A stretch of DNA of 21,193 nucleotides, taken from positions 1-21,193 of the forward strand of contig JAMCQY010000144.1 in NCBI GenBank assembly GCA_023381945.1. The letters run 5' to 3'. How positions within the stretch are numbered: position 1 is the stretch's first letter; every line of letters starts with the position of its first letter. The notes under the pieces were generated by a model. The model searched no databases. It was not told where the DNA came from and saw only the letters and a list, made by a program, of their open reading frames with translations. This DNA is from Deltaproteobacteria bacterium. Lineage in GTDB: Bacteria > Desulfobacterota > Desulfobaccia > Desulfobaccales > 0-14-0-80-60-11. This document shows positions 1 to 7,030 of the stretch, one piece after another. Both the position numbers and the translations under genes were made by a program.

Positions 1-578
1 CGGGAGCTGTTGTAGTGGATGGCGTGGGCGATAAGCTCCTTGCCGGTGCCCGATTCTCCCTGGATTAACACGGTACTGTCGGTATCGGCGACCTTCCGGA
101 TGAGGTCAAAGACCCGGGTGATGGGAGCGCTCTGGCCCACCATGTTGGCGAAGCCATATCTCCGGTGCAGTTGCTTTTTTAATTGAATATTCTCTCGCTT
201 CAGGTGATGATGCTCTAGGGCTCGGGCCACCACCAGCCGGAGTTCAGAAGCATCCACCGGCTTGGCCAGGTAACTGTAGGCTCCCTGGCGCATGGCGGCC
301 ACCGCGCTGGTGATGGTGCCGAAACCGGTGATGATGATACAGGGGCATTCGGGCTGATGCTGGGTCAGATACTGGAGGACTTCCATGCCTCCCAGTCCAG
401 GCATGGCCAGGTCGGTCAGGGTCAGGTCGAAATTCTGTTCCTGCAACAGCTTGATGCCGCGTTCGCCATCCGGGGCGGGAAAAACTGAGTAACCGTCAGT
501 CTCTAGAATTTCTTGTAAACTTTGCAGGATGCCCGAATCATCGTCAATAACGAGGATATTTGCCTTATTATGTTTCAA
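1..578 (-). CDS. Sigma-54-dependent response regulator, NtrC family (5' part only)
   Basis: The first 192 residues are visible; the gene runs off the left edge. It starts with a receiver domain: acidic pocket D12-D14 (VIDDD), phospho-acceptor D56 in LTDLAMPG, T84 and K106 (AKPVD). A helical linker (about 113-140) follows, then the start of a sigma-54-interacting AAA+ ATPase with Walker A GESGTGKE at 174-181. The rest of the ATPase and the DNA-binding HTH lie outside the window. By family knowledge such proteins are phosphorylated by a partner histidine kinase and activate RNA polymerase-sigma54; neither the kinase nor the target genes can be seen here. The start is a TTG at 578, chosen because GGGAG lies 6 bases upstream and no ATG or GTG is in frame before VIDDD. 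The gene is divergent from the membrane protein at 732. The family is certain; the specific regulon is unknown. Confidence 0.95.
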   Translation of the reverse strand, partial: MKHNKANILVIDDDSGILQSLQEILETDGYSVFPAPDGERGIKLLQEQNFDLTLTDLAMPGLGGMEVLQYLTQHQPECPCIIITGFGTITSAVAAMRQGAYSYLAKPVDASELRLVVARALEHHHLKRENIQLKKQLHRRYGFANMVGQSAPITRVFDLIRKVADTDSTVLIQGESGTGKELIAHAIHYNSS

Positions 579-598
579 GAATATCTCCCAAAAAGCTT

Positions 599-625
599 AT
601 TATACCAAAAACGTTCTCCTGTCAA
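599..625 (-). promoter_or_regulatory. Sigma-70-type promoter of the response regulator
   Basis: On the minus strand a perfect -35 TTGACA (620-625) and a perfect -10 TATAAT (599-604) are separated by 15 bases. Both hexamers are consensus but the spacer is 2 bases shorter than optimal. Predicted transcription would start near 590, giving a leader of only about a dozen bases before the TTG start at 578. Confidence 0.6.
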
Positions 626-674
626 TATAATGACGGCTAGGAAACCCTTATTAAATAAGGCCCGCGAAAAGAAG

Positions 675-704
675 TTGACTTAAAAAAATTAGAACTGTTA
701 TCTT
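675..704 (+). promoter_or_regulatory. Candidate promoter for the 732-1304 gene
   Basis: TTGACT (675-680), an 18-base spacer, then TATCTT (699-704), inside an AT-rich divergent region. The Shine-Dalgarno sequence AAGGAG follows at 721-726. This is a pattern match only. Confidence 0.4.
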
Positions 705-731
705 TAAACATTATCTGTCCAAGGAGAGTTG

Positions 732-1304
732 GTGCTACCTACCCTGGTTTTTATTCTTTGGGCCTACGGCATGTATGCCATCATCTCAGCCCTGATCAGG
801 CGCAAAGGGTCCAAATTCCGGGCTCGCAGCGCCGGAAAGCGGTGCGGCTGGTTCGCTCTGGCGATGGGGAGCTTGATAGGATTGGGGCTGGCAGTGCTCC
901 TGGTCCAATCTTTCGATGAGCAGGACCATCAACTGAAGTTGACGGGCTTCCTGGGCACAGTGTGGGCCGAAGGCTGGCCGGACAAGGTCGGCCAGCGGGT
1001 GGAATATCCCCCTATCAAAGAGACGGCCTCCGGTGGCCAACCGGCGTACGCCCTGTTGCATCCGGGGGCTTCTCCGGTGGAGTTGGCCCAGGAAAAGACC
1101 GCACCCAGGCCTCGGCCAATAAAAAAGCAAAAAGTGCGGAAGGTTGCTGCTTCCCAGGCGAAAGGCCCCAAACCGTCGGTCCACGCGGCGAAAAAGGACA
1201 AGGCGGCTGCCAAAGGCAAGCCCAAGGCTACCACTGCCAAGAAAAAGAAGCCTATGCGTTCTGAGCCAACGGCTGCCAAGAAAAGTTCCGAGACAGTAGG
1301 TTAG
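732..1304 (+). CDS. Small membrane protein with a Lys/Ala/Pro-rich C-terminal tail, function unknown
   Basis: I do not recognise a family. A GTG start at 732 is preferred to the TTG at 729, because AAGGAG (721-726) is 5 bases from the GTG and too close to the TTG. That gives 190 residues. Two hydrophobic segments (about residues 2-21 and 40-61) enclose a strongly basic loop (RRKGSKFRARSAGKR). By the positive-inside rule this loop should be cytoplasmic, leaving both termini outside. The last 80 or so residues are low complexity, rich in Lys, Ala and Pro and resembling histone H1 tails (AKKDKAAAKGKPKATTAKKK). The tail could bind nucleic acid if cytoplasmic, or anionic envelope polymers if periplasmic; neither is shown. 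The gene stands between the divergent regulator and murJ, with an apparent promoter of its own. Confidence 0.65.
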   Translation: MLPTLVFILWAYGMYAIISALIRRKGSKFRARSAGKRCGWFALAMGSLIGLGLAVLLVQSFDEQDHQLKLTGFLGTVWAEGWPDKVGQRVEYPPIKETASGGQPAYALLHPGASPVELAQEKTAPRPRPIKKQKVRKVAASQAKGPKPSVHAAKKDKAAAKGKPKATTAKKKKPMRSEPTAAKKSSETVG

Positions 1305-1437
1305 CCGGCGGCAACTTGCGAACGTTGCCCGGAAAAATCTTGGGGCTGCAAACATTTTTCTCCTTCCCCACTGCCCCTAATTTCCCCTAAAATCATGACC
1401 ATGAAATCTCATTACGAGTTCAGGCCGGGCCTCGCCC

Positions 1438-3051
1438 TTGACTGAGGCCGCAGCCAGCCAAACCGGCAAGATCGCCAAAGCTGCGGGCACCGTCAGTTTG
1501 GCGGTTCTGGCCAGCCGCCTGCTGGGACTGGTGCGGGAGCAGGTGTTCGCCGGTCTGTTCGGAGCCGGCTACGCCATTGACGCCTATGTCGTAGCCTTCC
1601 GCATCCCCAACCTGCTGCGGGATCTCTTTGCCGAAGGGGCCTTGAGCTCCGCCTTCGTCACGGTGTTCACCGACTACGACCAGAAATCAGGGCGGGAGCA
1701 GACCTGGCGCCTGGCCAACAACGTCATCATGTGCGCCTCGCTGCTGGTGGGCACTCTGGTGCTCCTGGGCATGCTCTTCTCCCCGTCGCTGGTGAACCTG
1801 ATGGCTCCGGATTTCGGCCTGATCTCCGGAAAACTTGGCCTTACCAGCCTGATGACCCGCATTATGTTCCCTTTTCTATTGCTGGTCTCTCTGGCGGCCC
1901 TGGCCATGGGCATTCTCAACGCCCGGGGAAAATTTTTTATCCCGGCCCTGGCCTCCAGTTTTTTCAACCTGGGTTCGGTGGTGGCCGGAGTGACTATAAG
2001 TTGGGCCATGCCCAGCCTGGGACTCCATCCCATTGTGGGCATGGCCTGGGGGGCCTTGATCGGCGGCTTGTTGCAACTGGTGGTGCAGTTGCCGCTGCTC
2101 TGGCGGGAGGGCTTCCGGCCCCAATGGGTCTTGGATTGGCGGGAACCGGGCGTCCGGCGCATCGCCCTGCTGATGCTGCCCGCGGTGGTGGGACTCTCGG
2201 CCACCCAGATCAATATCTTCATCAACACCTTTTATGCCTCGGCCTGCGCCCAGGGCAGCGTTTCCTGGCTCAATTACGCCTACCGCCTCTTTCATCTGCC
2301 CATGGGCCTCTTCGGGGTGGCCCTGATGGTGGCCACTATGCCGGTGGTCTCCCGGCATGCGGCCCATAAAGATCTCAGCGCCATGAAGGGCGCGGTGGAA
2401 TCTTCCCTGGCCCTGGCCCTGCTGGTCACGGTGCCGGCGGCCTGCGGCCTCATCTTCCTGGCCCGACCGATCATTGCCCTCATCTACCAACATGGCCACT
2501 TTTCGGCCTGGGATACCCAACAGACCGCCGCGGCCCTGGCCCTTTACGCCGTGGGCTCTCTTGCCTTTGCCGGGGTAAAGATCATGGTGCCGGCCTTTTA
2601 CGCCCTGGAAAACACCCGCATCCCGGTTCTGGGCTCCTTCCTGACTGTGGCTGCCAATATCCTGTTTATCAACCTCACGGTGTCGAGTCTCCAGCACCGG
2701 GCCATCGCCTTATCAACTTCGCTCAGCATGATTTTAAACTTTCTTTTCCTGGGGGTGATGCTCTACCGCCGGTTGGGGGGCTTTCGAGTAAGGCCGCTCT
2801 TAGTCACCCTGGCCAAGGTAGTCGCTGCTGGTCTAATCATGGGCCTGGTGGTAGTCTGGCTGGAGCCGTATCTGGCCGGCCGGCTGGGAGGCGGCAAAGT
2901 TGGCAGCCTTTTCAGTGTATTAGGAACTATCCTGCTGGGAGGGGGGCTTTATTTTCTGACTATCTCCCGTCTCAAAATTCCAGAATTTCAGGAATTGACC
3001 CAAAAGATCGTTTCCCGTTTGCCGTTTGCCGTTTTCCGCAAAAGACCATAA
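1438..3051 (+). CDS. murJ: Lipid II flippase MurJ (MVF family)
   Basis: MurJ moves the undecaprenyl-linked peptidoglycan precursor lipid II across the inner membrane. The 537-residue product is almost entirely hydrophobic segments, as expected for a 14-helix MOP-superfamily transporter (E. coli MurJ is about 510 residues). The N-terminal family signature is present: SRLLGLVRE with R27 and R33, and RIPNLLRDLFAEGALSSAFV with R61. These align with the essential E. coli R18, R24 and R52. The later SWLNYAYRLFHLPMGLFGVA segment carries R283, matching E. coli R270. The start is a TTG at 1438 with no convincing Shine-Dalgarno sequence. An in-frame TGA at 1402-1404 and no ATG or GTG before the conserved region leave little choice, so the exact start is uncertain. 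A single GCAGTTA heptamer follows the stop. nth follows about 100 bases later. Confidence 0.96.
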   Translation: MTEAAASQTGKIAKAAGTVSLAVLASRLLGLVREQVFAGLFGAGYAIDAYVVAFRIPNLLRDLFAEGALSSAFVTVFTDYDQKSGREQTWRLANNVIMCASLLVGTLVLLGMLFSPSLVNLMAPDFGLISGKLGLTSLMTRIMFPFLLLVSLAALAMGILNARGKFFIPALASSFFNLGSVVAGVTISWAMPSLGLHPIVGMAWGALIGGLLQLVVQLPLLWREGFRPQWVLDWREPGVRRIALLMLPAVVGLSATQINIFINTFYASACAQGSVSWLNYAYRLFHLPMGLFGVALMVATMPVVSRHAAHKDLSAMKGAVESSLALALLVTVPAACGLIFLARPIIALIYQHGHFSAWDTQQTAAALALYAVGSLAFAGVKIMVPAFYALENTRIPVLGSFLTVAANILFINLTVSSLQHRAIALSTSLSMILNFLFLGVMLYRRLGGFRVRPLLVTLAKVVAAGLIMGLVVVWLEPYLAGRLGGGKVGSLFSVLGTILLGGGLYFLTISRLKIPEFQELTQKIVSRLPFAVFRKRP

Positions 3052-3151
3052 GCAGTTACCTATTTTGAGCCATTCAGATGACAAACCCGGAAATCGTTAT
3101 TAACTGAAAATGGACAAGTTTTCCAAACGGAGAACGGAAAACGAGGTATTT

Positions 3152-3799
3152 ATGAAGCCAGCGGCGAAAATCGGTCCGATTCTCAAGCTGCTCGACGGGC
3201 ACTATCCCAAGGTCCACGTCACTCTGGATTTCACCAACCCGCTGGAGTTGCTGGTGGCCACGATCCTTTCCGCCCAATGCACTGACGAGCGGGTGAATAA
3301 GGTGACCCCGGCAGTCTTCAAAAAATACCCTACCGCAGCCGACTATGCCCGGGCCCCCCTGGAAGAACTGGAGCAGGACATTTACCAGACCGGCTTCTAC
3401 CGCAATAAGGCTAAAAGCCTCAAGGCCCTGGGCCAGGCCCTGATGGATCAATACGACGGCCAGGTGCCGGCCTCCCTGGAAGACTTGGTTAAGCTTCCCG
3501 GCATCGGCCGCAAGACCGCCAACGTGGTCCTGGGCAATGCCTTCGGCATCCCCGGCATCGTGGTGGACACTCACTGCGGCCGGGTGTCCCAGCGCCTGGG
3601 CTTGACTTCCGCCAAGGATCCCGTAAAAATCGAGTCCGACTTGATGTCCCTGGTTCCCAACGAGCGCTGGACTAAATTTTCCCTGCAACTCATCTGGCAC
3701 GGCCGGGCCATCTGCACCGCCAAAAATCCCAAATGCACCAGTTGTCCATTGCTGCCGCATTGCGACTACGGTCAGAAAGCAGTAAGCAGTAAGCAGTGA
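3152..3799 (+). CDS. nth: Endonuclease III (bifunctional DNA glycosylase/AP lyase)
   Basis: This base-excision repair enzyme removes oxidised pyrimidines and cleaves the abasic site. The helix-hairpin-helix and Gly/Pro-rich loop read LPGIGRKTANVV, with catalytic Lys121 and Asp139 (VDTHCGRV), matching E. coli K120 and D138. The C-terminal 4Fe-4S cluster has exact family spacing, C188-x6-C195-x2-C198-x5-C204. The ATG at 3152 is chosen over the in-frame ATG at 3110 because GAGG lies 5 bases before it and the resulting 215 residues fit the family (211 in E. coli). An oddity: the last residues (VSSKQ) and the stop codon are encoded by the heptamer repeat array at 3778-3805, so the natural C-terminus has been rewritten by a repeat. 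A terminator follows at 3839. Confidence 0.97.
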   Translation: MKPAAKIGPILKLLDGHYPKVHVTLDFTNPLELLVATILSAQCTDERVNKVTPAVFKKYPTAADYARAPLEELEQDIYQTGFYRNKAKSLKALGQALMDQYDGQVPASLEDLVKLPGIGRKTANVVLGNAFGIPGIVVDTHCGRVSQRLGLTSAKDPVKIESDLMSLVPNERWTKFSLQLIWHGRAICTAKNPKCTSCPLLPHCDYGQKAVSSKQ

Positions 3800-3805
3800 G
3801 CAGTT
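3778..3805 (+). repeat. Heptamer tandem repeat, 4 units, overlapping the nth 3' end
   Basis: Four consecutive 7-base units: AGCAGTA, AGCAGTA, AGCAGTG, AGCAGTT. The array begins inside nth and supplies its TGA stop. Since 7 is coprime to 3 and the unit holds TAA/TGA across its junctions, any frame entering the array meets a stop within about 21 bases. Confidence 0.9.
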
Positions 3806-3838
3806 AAACCCCACACCAGAAAGAACCGGATGCTTGAT

Positions 3839-3869
3839 AGGGGCACAGCGTCTTGTGCCCCTGTTTTTT
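3839..3869 (+). terminator. Rho-independent terminator after nth
   Basis: A perfect 9-bp stem (AGGGGCACA / TGTGCCCCT) with a 6-base loop is followed by G and six T. It lies about 40 bases after the nth stop and separates nth from the promoter of the lipoprotein gene. Confidence 0.85.
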
Positions 3870-3912
3870 GTAAGTTGGAAAGAACCCTTAGCGTCCGGCC
3901 CGCCAAAATGAA

Positions 3913-3941
3913 TTGACACGCCCGGTGAAGGATGGCATAAG
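3913..3941 (+). promoter_or_regulatory. Candidate sigma-70 promoter of the lipoprotein gene
   Basis: Consensus -35 TTGACA (3913-3918), a 17-base spacer and -10 CATAAG (3936-3941, 4 of 6 consensus bases) lie just upstream of the Shine-Dalgarno GGAGG of the gene at 3976. Confidence 0.5.
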
Positions 3942-3975
3942 GGGGGATAAGACTGCCATGAACGGGAGGTCAAGA

Positions 3976-4392
3976 ATGAGGCAGAAGCACTGGCGCTCCA
4001 ATCTGGGAATACTGTTGGTCGGTTTGCTGCTCGCCGCGGGCTGCGTGCCCTTAACGCTCATAAGTCTTGGAGGCGCGGCGGCCATCGGCAGCTATAAGTG
4101 GATGGAAGGCACCATGGAGAAGGACTATCCCCGGTCCATGCAGGAAACCTGGAATGCCGCACAGGCCGCGGCTAAAGACATGAACTTGAAGGTCCAGAAA
4201 GAGCAATACACCGCTGCCGAATCCACCATGGAGGCGATTGCGCCCCCGGATACCAATGTGAAGATTCAACTGTTGGCCCGGCCCAACCAGATTACCACCG
4301 TTAAAGTGCGCTTCGGCCTGATGGGCAATCAAGACGCCTCGGCCTACTTCCACCGGCGCATCCTGGAGCACCTGGGACTGCCTCCGACTTAA
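3976..4392 (+). CDS. DUF3568-like lipoprotein
   Basis: A 138-residue secreted lipoprotein. The signal peptide (RQKHWRSNLGILLVGLLLAAG) ends in the lipobox LAAGC, so the mature protein starts at Cys23 and is lipid-anchored. The rest resembles the DUF3568 family: a Gly/Ala-rich stretch after the Cys (GGAAAIGSYKWMEGT), a segment resembling YPRSMQETWNAAQAAAKDMN, then alternating beta-type segments ending at RILEHLGL. Function is unknown for the family. The ATG at 3976 is chosen because GGAGG is 6 bases upstream and it places the positively charged n-region correctly; the upstream in-frame starts at 3913 and 3958 would put charged residues before the signal. The gene has its own promoter and ends at a heptamer array and a bidirectional terminator shared with pheS. 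Confidence 0.8.
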   Translation: MRQKHWRSNLGILLVGLLLAAGCVPLTLISLGGAAAIGSYKWMEGTMEKDYPRSMQETWNAAQAAAKDMNLKVQKEQYTAAESTMEAIAPPDTNVKIQLLARPNQITTVKVRFGLMGNQDASAYFHRRILEHLGLPPT

Positions 4393-4394
4393 AA

Positions 4395-4429
4395 AGCAGT
4401 GGTCAGTGGCCAGTAGCCAGTTATCAGTT
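4395..4429 (+). repeat. Heptamer tandem repeat, 5 units, just after the lipoprotein gene
   Basis: Units AGCAGTG, GTCAGTG, GCCAGTA, GCCAGTT, ATCAGTT (consensus NNCAGTN), beginning 2 bases after the stop codon and in the sense orientation of the gene. Confidence 0.85.
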
Positions 4430-4442
4430 TTTCAATTTAAAG

Positions 4443-4480
4443 AAAAAAAAAGGCCGGGAGCATAAGCTTCCGGCCTTTTT
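4443..4480. terminator. Bidirectional terminator between the lipoprotein gene and pheS
   Basis: A 15-bp stem (4447-4461 with 4466-4480) has a single G-U wobble on the plus strand and an ATAA loop. An A-run precedes it and a T-run follows, so it can end transcription from both convergent genes. Confidence 0.92.
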
Positions 4481-4496
4481 GTATCCTTGGTTTTTT

Positions 4497-4517
4497 AACT
4501 GGCTACTGGCTACTGCC
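4497..4517 (-). repeat. Heptamer tandem repeat, 3 units, just after pheS
   Basis: Read on the minus strand, the units are GGCAGTA, GCCAGTA, GCCAGTT, starting 2 bases after the pheS stop. Together with 4395-4429 this places inverted heptamer arrays on both sides of the shared terminator, each in the sense of its own gene. Confidence 0.85.
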
Positions 4518-4519
4518 TT

Positions 4520-5533
<1,014 letters not shown>

Positions 5534-5563
5534 TTAAGCGATTCCTTGAGCCTGAAAATTCTT

Positions 5564-5623
5564 GCAGGGGCGGACCCATGTGTCCGCCCTAACAGAAGGG
5601 CGCACACGCGGGTGCGCCCTTTC
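5564..5623. repeat. Double-hairpin palindromic repeat, copy A
   Basis: Two perfect 8-bp hairpins stand side by side: GGGCGGAC/GTCCGCCC (5568-5589, 6-base loop) and GGGCGCAC/GTGCGCCC (5598-5619, 6-base loop). Related copies lie at 6973-7030 and 15521-15581 in the opposite arrangement. It sits between rplT and pheS. By recollection, this is a family widespread in deltaproteobacteria and other GC-rich bacteria. Confidence 0.9.
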
Positions 5624-5643
5624 AAAACTTGGTCTCAAAAATG

Positions 5644-5676
5644 CCCGGGCGAGACGCCTGTGCCACCAAACCGCCC
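5644..5676 (-). repeat. Short palindromic repeat remnant after rplT
   Basis: On the minus strand the segment reads GGTGGCACAGGCGTCTCGCC followed by CGGGC, with a small imperfect stem (AGGCG / CGCC). It resembles another common intergenic repeat (GGCACAGGCG...CGCCTGTGCC) with a decayed right arm. It begins within a few bases of the rplT stop. Confidence 0.4.
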
Positions 5677-5677
5677 T

Positions 5678-6025
5678 TTACCCGCGGGAGGCCTCGGCCA
5701 CCTTGGCAAATCCCTGGGGATCGAAGACGGCCAGGTCGGCCAGAACCTTGCGGTCCAGATTGATCTGGGCCTTTTTGAGGCCGCCGATGAACTTGCTGTA
5801 GGACAATCCCAAGGGACGCAGAGCGGCGTTGATCCGCACGATCCACAAGGCCCGGAACTCCCGCTTGCGCACCTTGCGGTCCCGGTAGGCGAAGGTCAGG
5901 GCCTTTTCCACTCCCTCCCGGGCCGAGCGGTACAGCCGCCGGCGGCCGCCGCGGAAGCCTTTGGCCAATCCCATCCATTTATTGCGGCGCGCCCTGGAAT
6001 AGACGCTTTTTCTGACGCGTGGCAT
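5678..6025 (-). CDS. rplT: 50S ribosomal protein L20
   Basis: This 115-residue ribosomal protein binds 23S rRNA early in large-subunit assembly. The sequence is diagnostic: MPRVRKS start, [39 protein letters not shown] and [28 protein letters not shown]. The ATG has TAGGAG 7 bases upstream. It lies 14 bases downstream of rpmI, in the usual infC-rpmI-rplT order, and is presumably co-transcribed with it. In other bacteria L20 represses translation of its own operon by binding the mRNA leader; the sequence here does not prove that. Confidence 0.98.
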   Translation of the reverse strand: MPRVRKSVYSRARRNKWMGLAKGFRGGRRRLYRSAREGVEKALTFAYRDRKVRKREFRALWIVRINAALRPLGLSYSKFIGGLKKAQINLDRKVLADLAVFDPQGFAKVAEASRG

Positions 6026-6039
6026 GACTTGCTCCTATC

Positions 6040-6237
6040 TCAAAGATACGGCAACAAGCGCTTGAGGGCCTTCATTTCGGGGAGAGCCGCATAGGCCTTT
6101 TCGCGCAACTGCCGTTTACGTTTGGTCGTTTTGCTGGTCAAGATGTGGCTATGATACGGCTTCTTGTGCTTCAGCCGGCCGCTGGCCGTAGCCTTGAAGC
6201 GTTTGGCCGCCCCGCGATGGGTCTTCATTTTTGGCAT
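6040..6237 (-). CDS. rpmI: 50S ribosomal protein L35
   Basis: A 65-residue, highly basic protein with the family pattern [20 protein letters not shown], then [23 protein letters not shown] and a C-terminal KRLLPYL. Length is typical. The ATG at 6237 has GAGG 8 bases upstream. It is followed by rplT after 14 bases and separated from infC by 185 bases that hold a possible promoter. Confidence 0.98.
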   Translation of the reverse strand: MPKMKTHRGAAKRFKATASGRLKHKKPYHSHILTSKTTKRKRQLREKAYAALPEMKALKRLLPYL

Positions 6238-6315
6238 AATTGCATCCTCACCTGTGATATTGCTGCCGGTCGGTCGACAACTACTTTTCGGAGGCGGCCG
6301 CGGCGTAACCTTTTA

Positions 6316-6344
6316 TATATATCAGACGACAAAGCGAATCACAA
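6316..6344 (-). promoter_or_regulatory. Candidate internal promoter for rpmI-rplT
   Basis: In the infC-rpmI gap the minus strand has TTGTGA (6339-6344), a 17-base spacer and TATATA (6316-6321). Each hexamer matches 4 of 6 consensus bases. Transcripts would carry a leader of roughly 70 bases before rpmI, long enough for an L20 or L35 control element, but no such fold could be confirmed by eye. Confidence 0.4.
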
Positions 6345-6355
6345 TTTAACAATGT

Positions 6356-6404
6356 CAAAAAACGAAAATATTTCCCTGCACCGCGCTGGGCGGCGCCGGT
6401 ACAG
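6356..6404 (-). terminator. Possible weak terminator or attenuator hairpin after infC
   Basis: On the minus strand CTGTACCGGCGC (from 6404) can pair with GCGCGGTGCAG (to 6376), with one G-U and one bulged G. The T-rich tract (minus-strand TTTTCGTTTTTT, 6356-6367) begins about 8 bases after the stem, which is further than usual, so termination is uncertain. Confidence 0.35.
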
Positions 6405-6422
6405 CCTCGGGTGGGATCGACT

Positions 6423-6938
6423 CTACTTGGGGGTGACGATCATGGACATGTTCCGGCCTTCCAGTTTCGGAGACTGTTCCACGATAGCCACATCGGCTAA
6501 AGCTTCGGCCATTTGGGTCAGAAGCTTAAAACCGCGGTCAGTGTGGGCAATCTCCCTGCCCCGGAAGATCACGGAAATCTTGACCTTGTCACCTTCACTC
6601 AGGAACCGCCGGCTGTTCTTGAGCTTGAAGCCCATGTCGTGCTCTTCGATCTTGGGCCGCACCTTGATCTCTTTGACTTGGATCGTAGTGGCTTTCCGCC
6701 GGGCTTCCTGCTGCTTTTTGCTCTGCTGGTATTTGAACTTGCCGTAATCCATGATGCGGCAAACCGGCGGGCTGGCCTGGGGGGCGACTTCCACCAGGTC
6801 CAGGTGCGCTTCAGCCGCCTGGGCCAGGGCTTCCCGGGTGGGCATGACCCCGATCTGTTCGCCGTCGGGACCGATCAGGCGCACCTCCGGAACCCTGATC
6901 TGCTCGTTGATCCGCACACGCTGCTGCTTCTGCTGGAT
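6423..6938 (-). CDS. infC: Translation initiation factor IF-3, with a probable AUC start codon
   Basis: IF-3 binds the 30S subunit and checks initiator tRNA and start codon. The body is typical: an N-domain opening [20 protein letters not shown], the linker [20 protein letters not shown], and a C-domain with [19 protein letters not shown] and [14 protein letters not shown]. The first conventional start in frame is GTG at 6917, but no ribosome-binding site precedes it. A strong AGGAGGAGG (6947-6955) instead sits 8 bases before an in-frame ATC at 6938, which adds seven residues and gives 171 in total. infC genes are known to use rare AUU/AUC/AUA starts that IF-3 itself discriminates against, allowing autorepression; the start choice here rests on that precedent plus the Shine-Dalgarno position. 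It lies downstream of thrS. Confidence 0.95.
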   Translation of the reverse strand: MQQKQQRVRINEQIRVPEVRLIGPDGEQIGVMPTREALAQAAEAHLDLVEVAPQASPPVCRIMDYGKFKYQQSKKQQEARRKATTIQVKEIKVRPKIEEHDMGFKLKNSRRFLSEGDKVKISVIFRGREIAHTDRGFKLLTQMAEALADVAIVEQSPKLEGRNMSMIVTPK

Positions 6939-6946
6939 GACCGTAA

Positions 6947-6955
6947 CCTCCTCCT
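6947..6955 (-). promoter_or_regulatory. Ribosome-binding site that sets the infC AUC start
   Basis: AGGAGGAGG on the minus strand, 8 bases from the ATC at 6938 and 29 bases from the alternative GTG at 6917. Only the ATC is at workable spacing. Confidence 0.85.
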
Positions 6956-6972
6956 AACTGAATAGTTAATCG

Positions 6973-7030
6973 CAGGGGCGCACCTTTCTGCGCCCTCGGA
7001 TAGGGCGGACACCTGGGTCCGCTCCTACAT
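6973..7030. repeat. Double-hairpin palindromic repeat, copy B, overlapping the thrS stop
   Basis: The hairpins GGGCGC/GCGCCC and GCGGAC/GTCCGC lie in the opposite order to copy A. On the minus strand the repeat opens ATGTAGGAGCGGACCC, and the TAG in it is the thrS stop codon. Confidence 0.85.

Noticed and set aside
3074..3973. Minus-strand ORF of 299 codons across nth
   Set aside because: Antisense to nth, spans the terminator at 3839, and has no domain character.
3778..4517. CRISPR array suggested by periodic repeats
   Set aside because: The units are 7 bases with no unique spacers of 25-40 bases and no cas genes; they are simple tandem heptamers.
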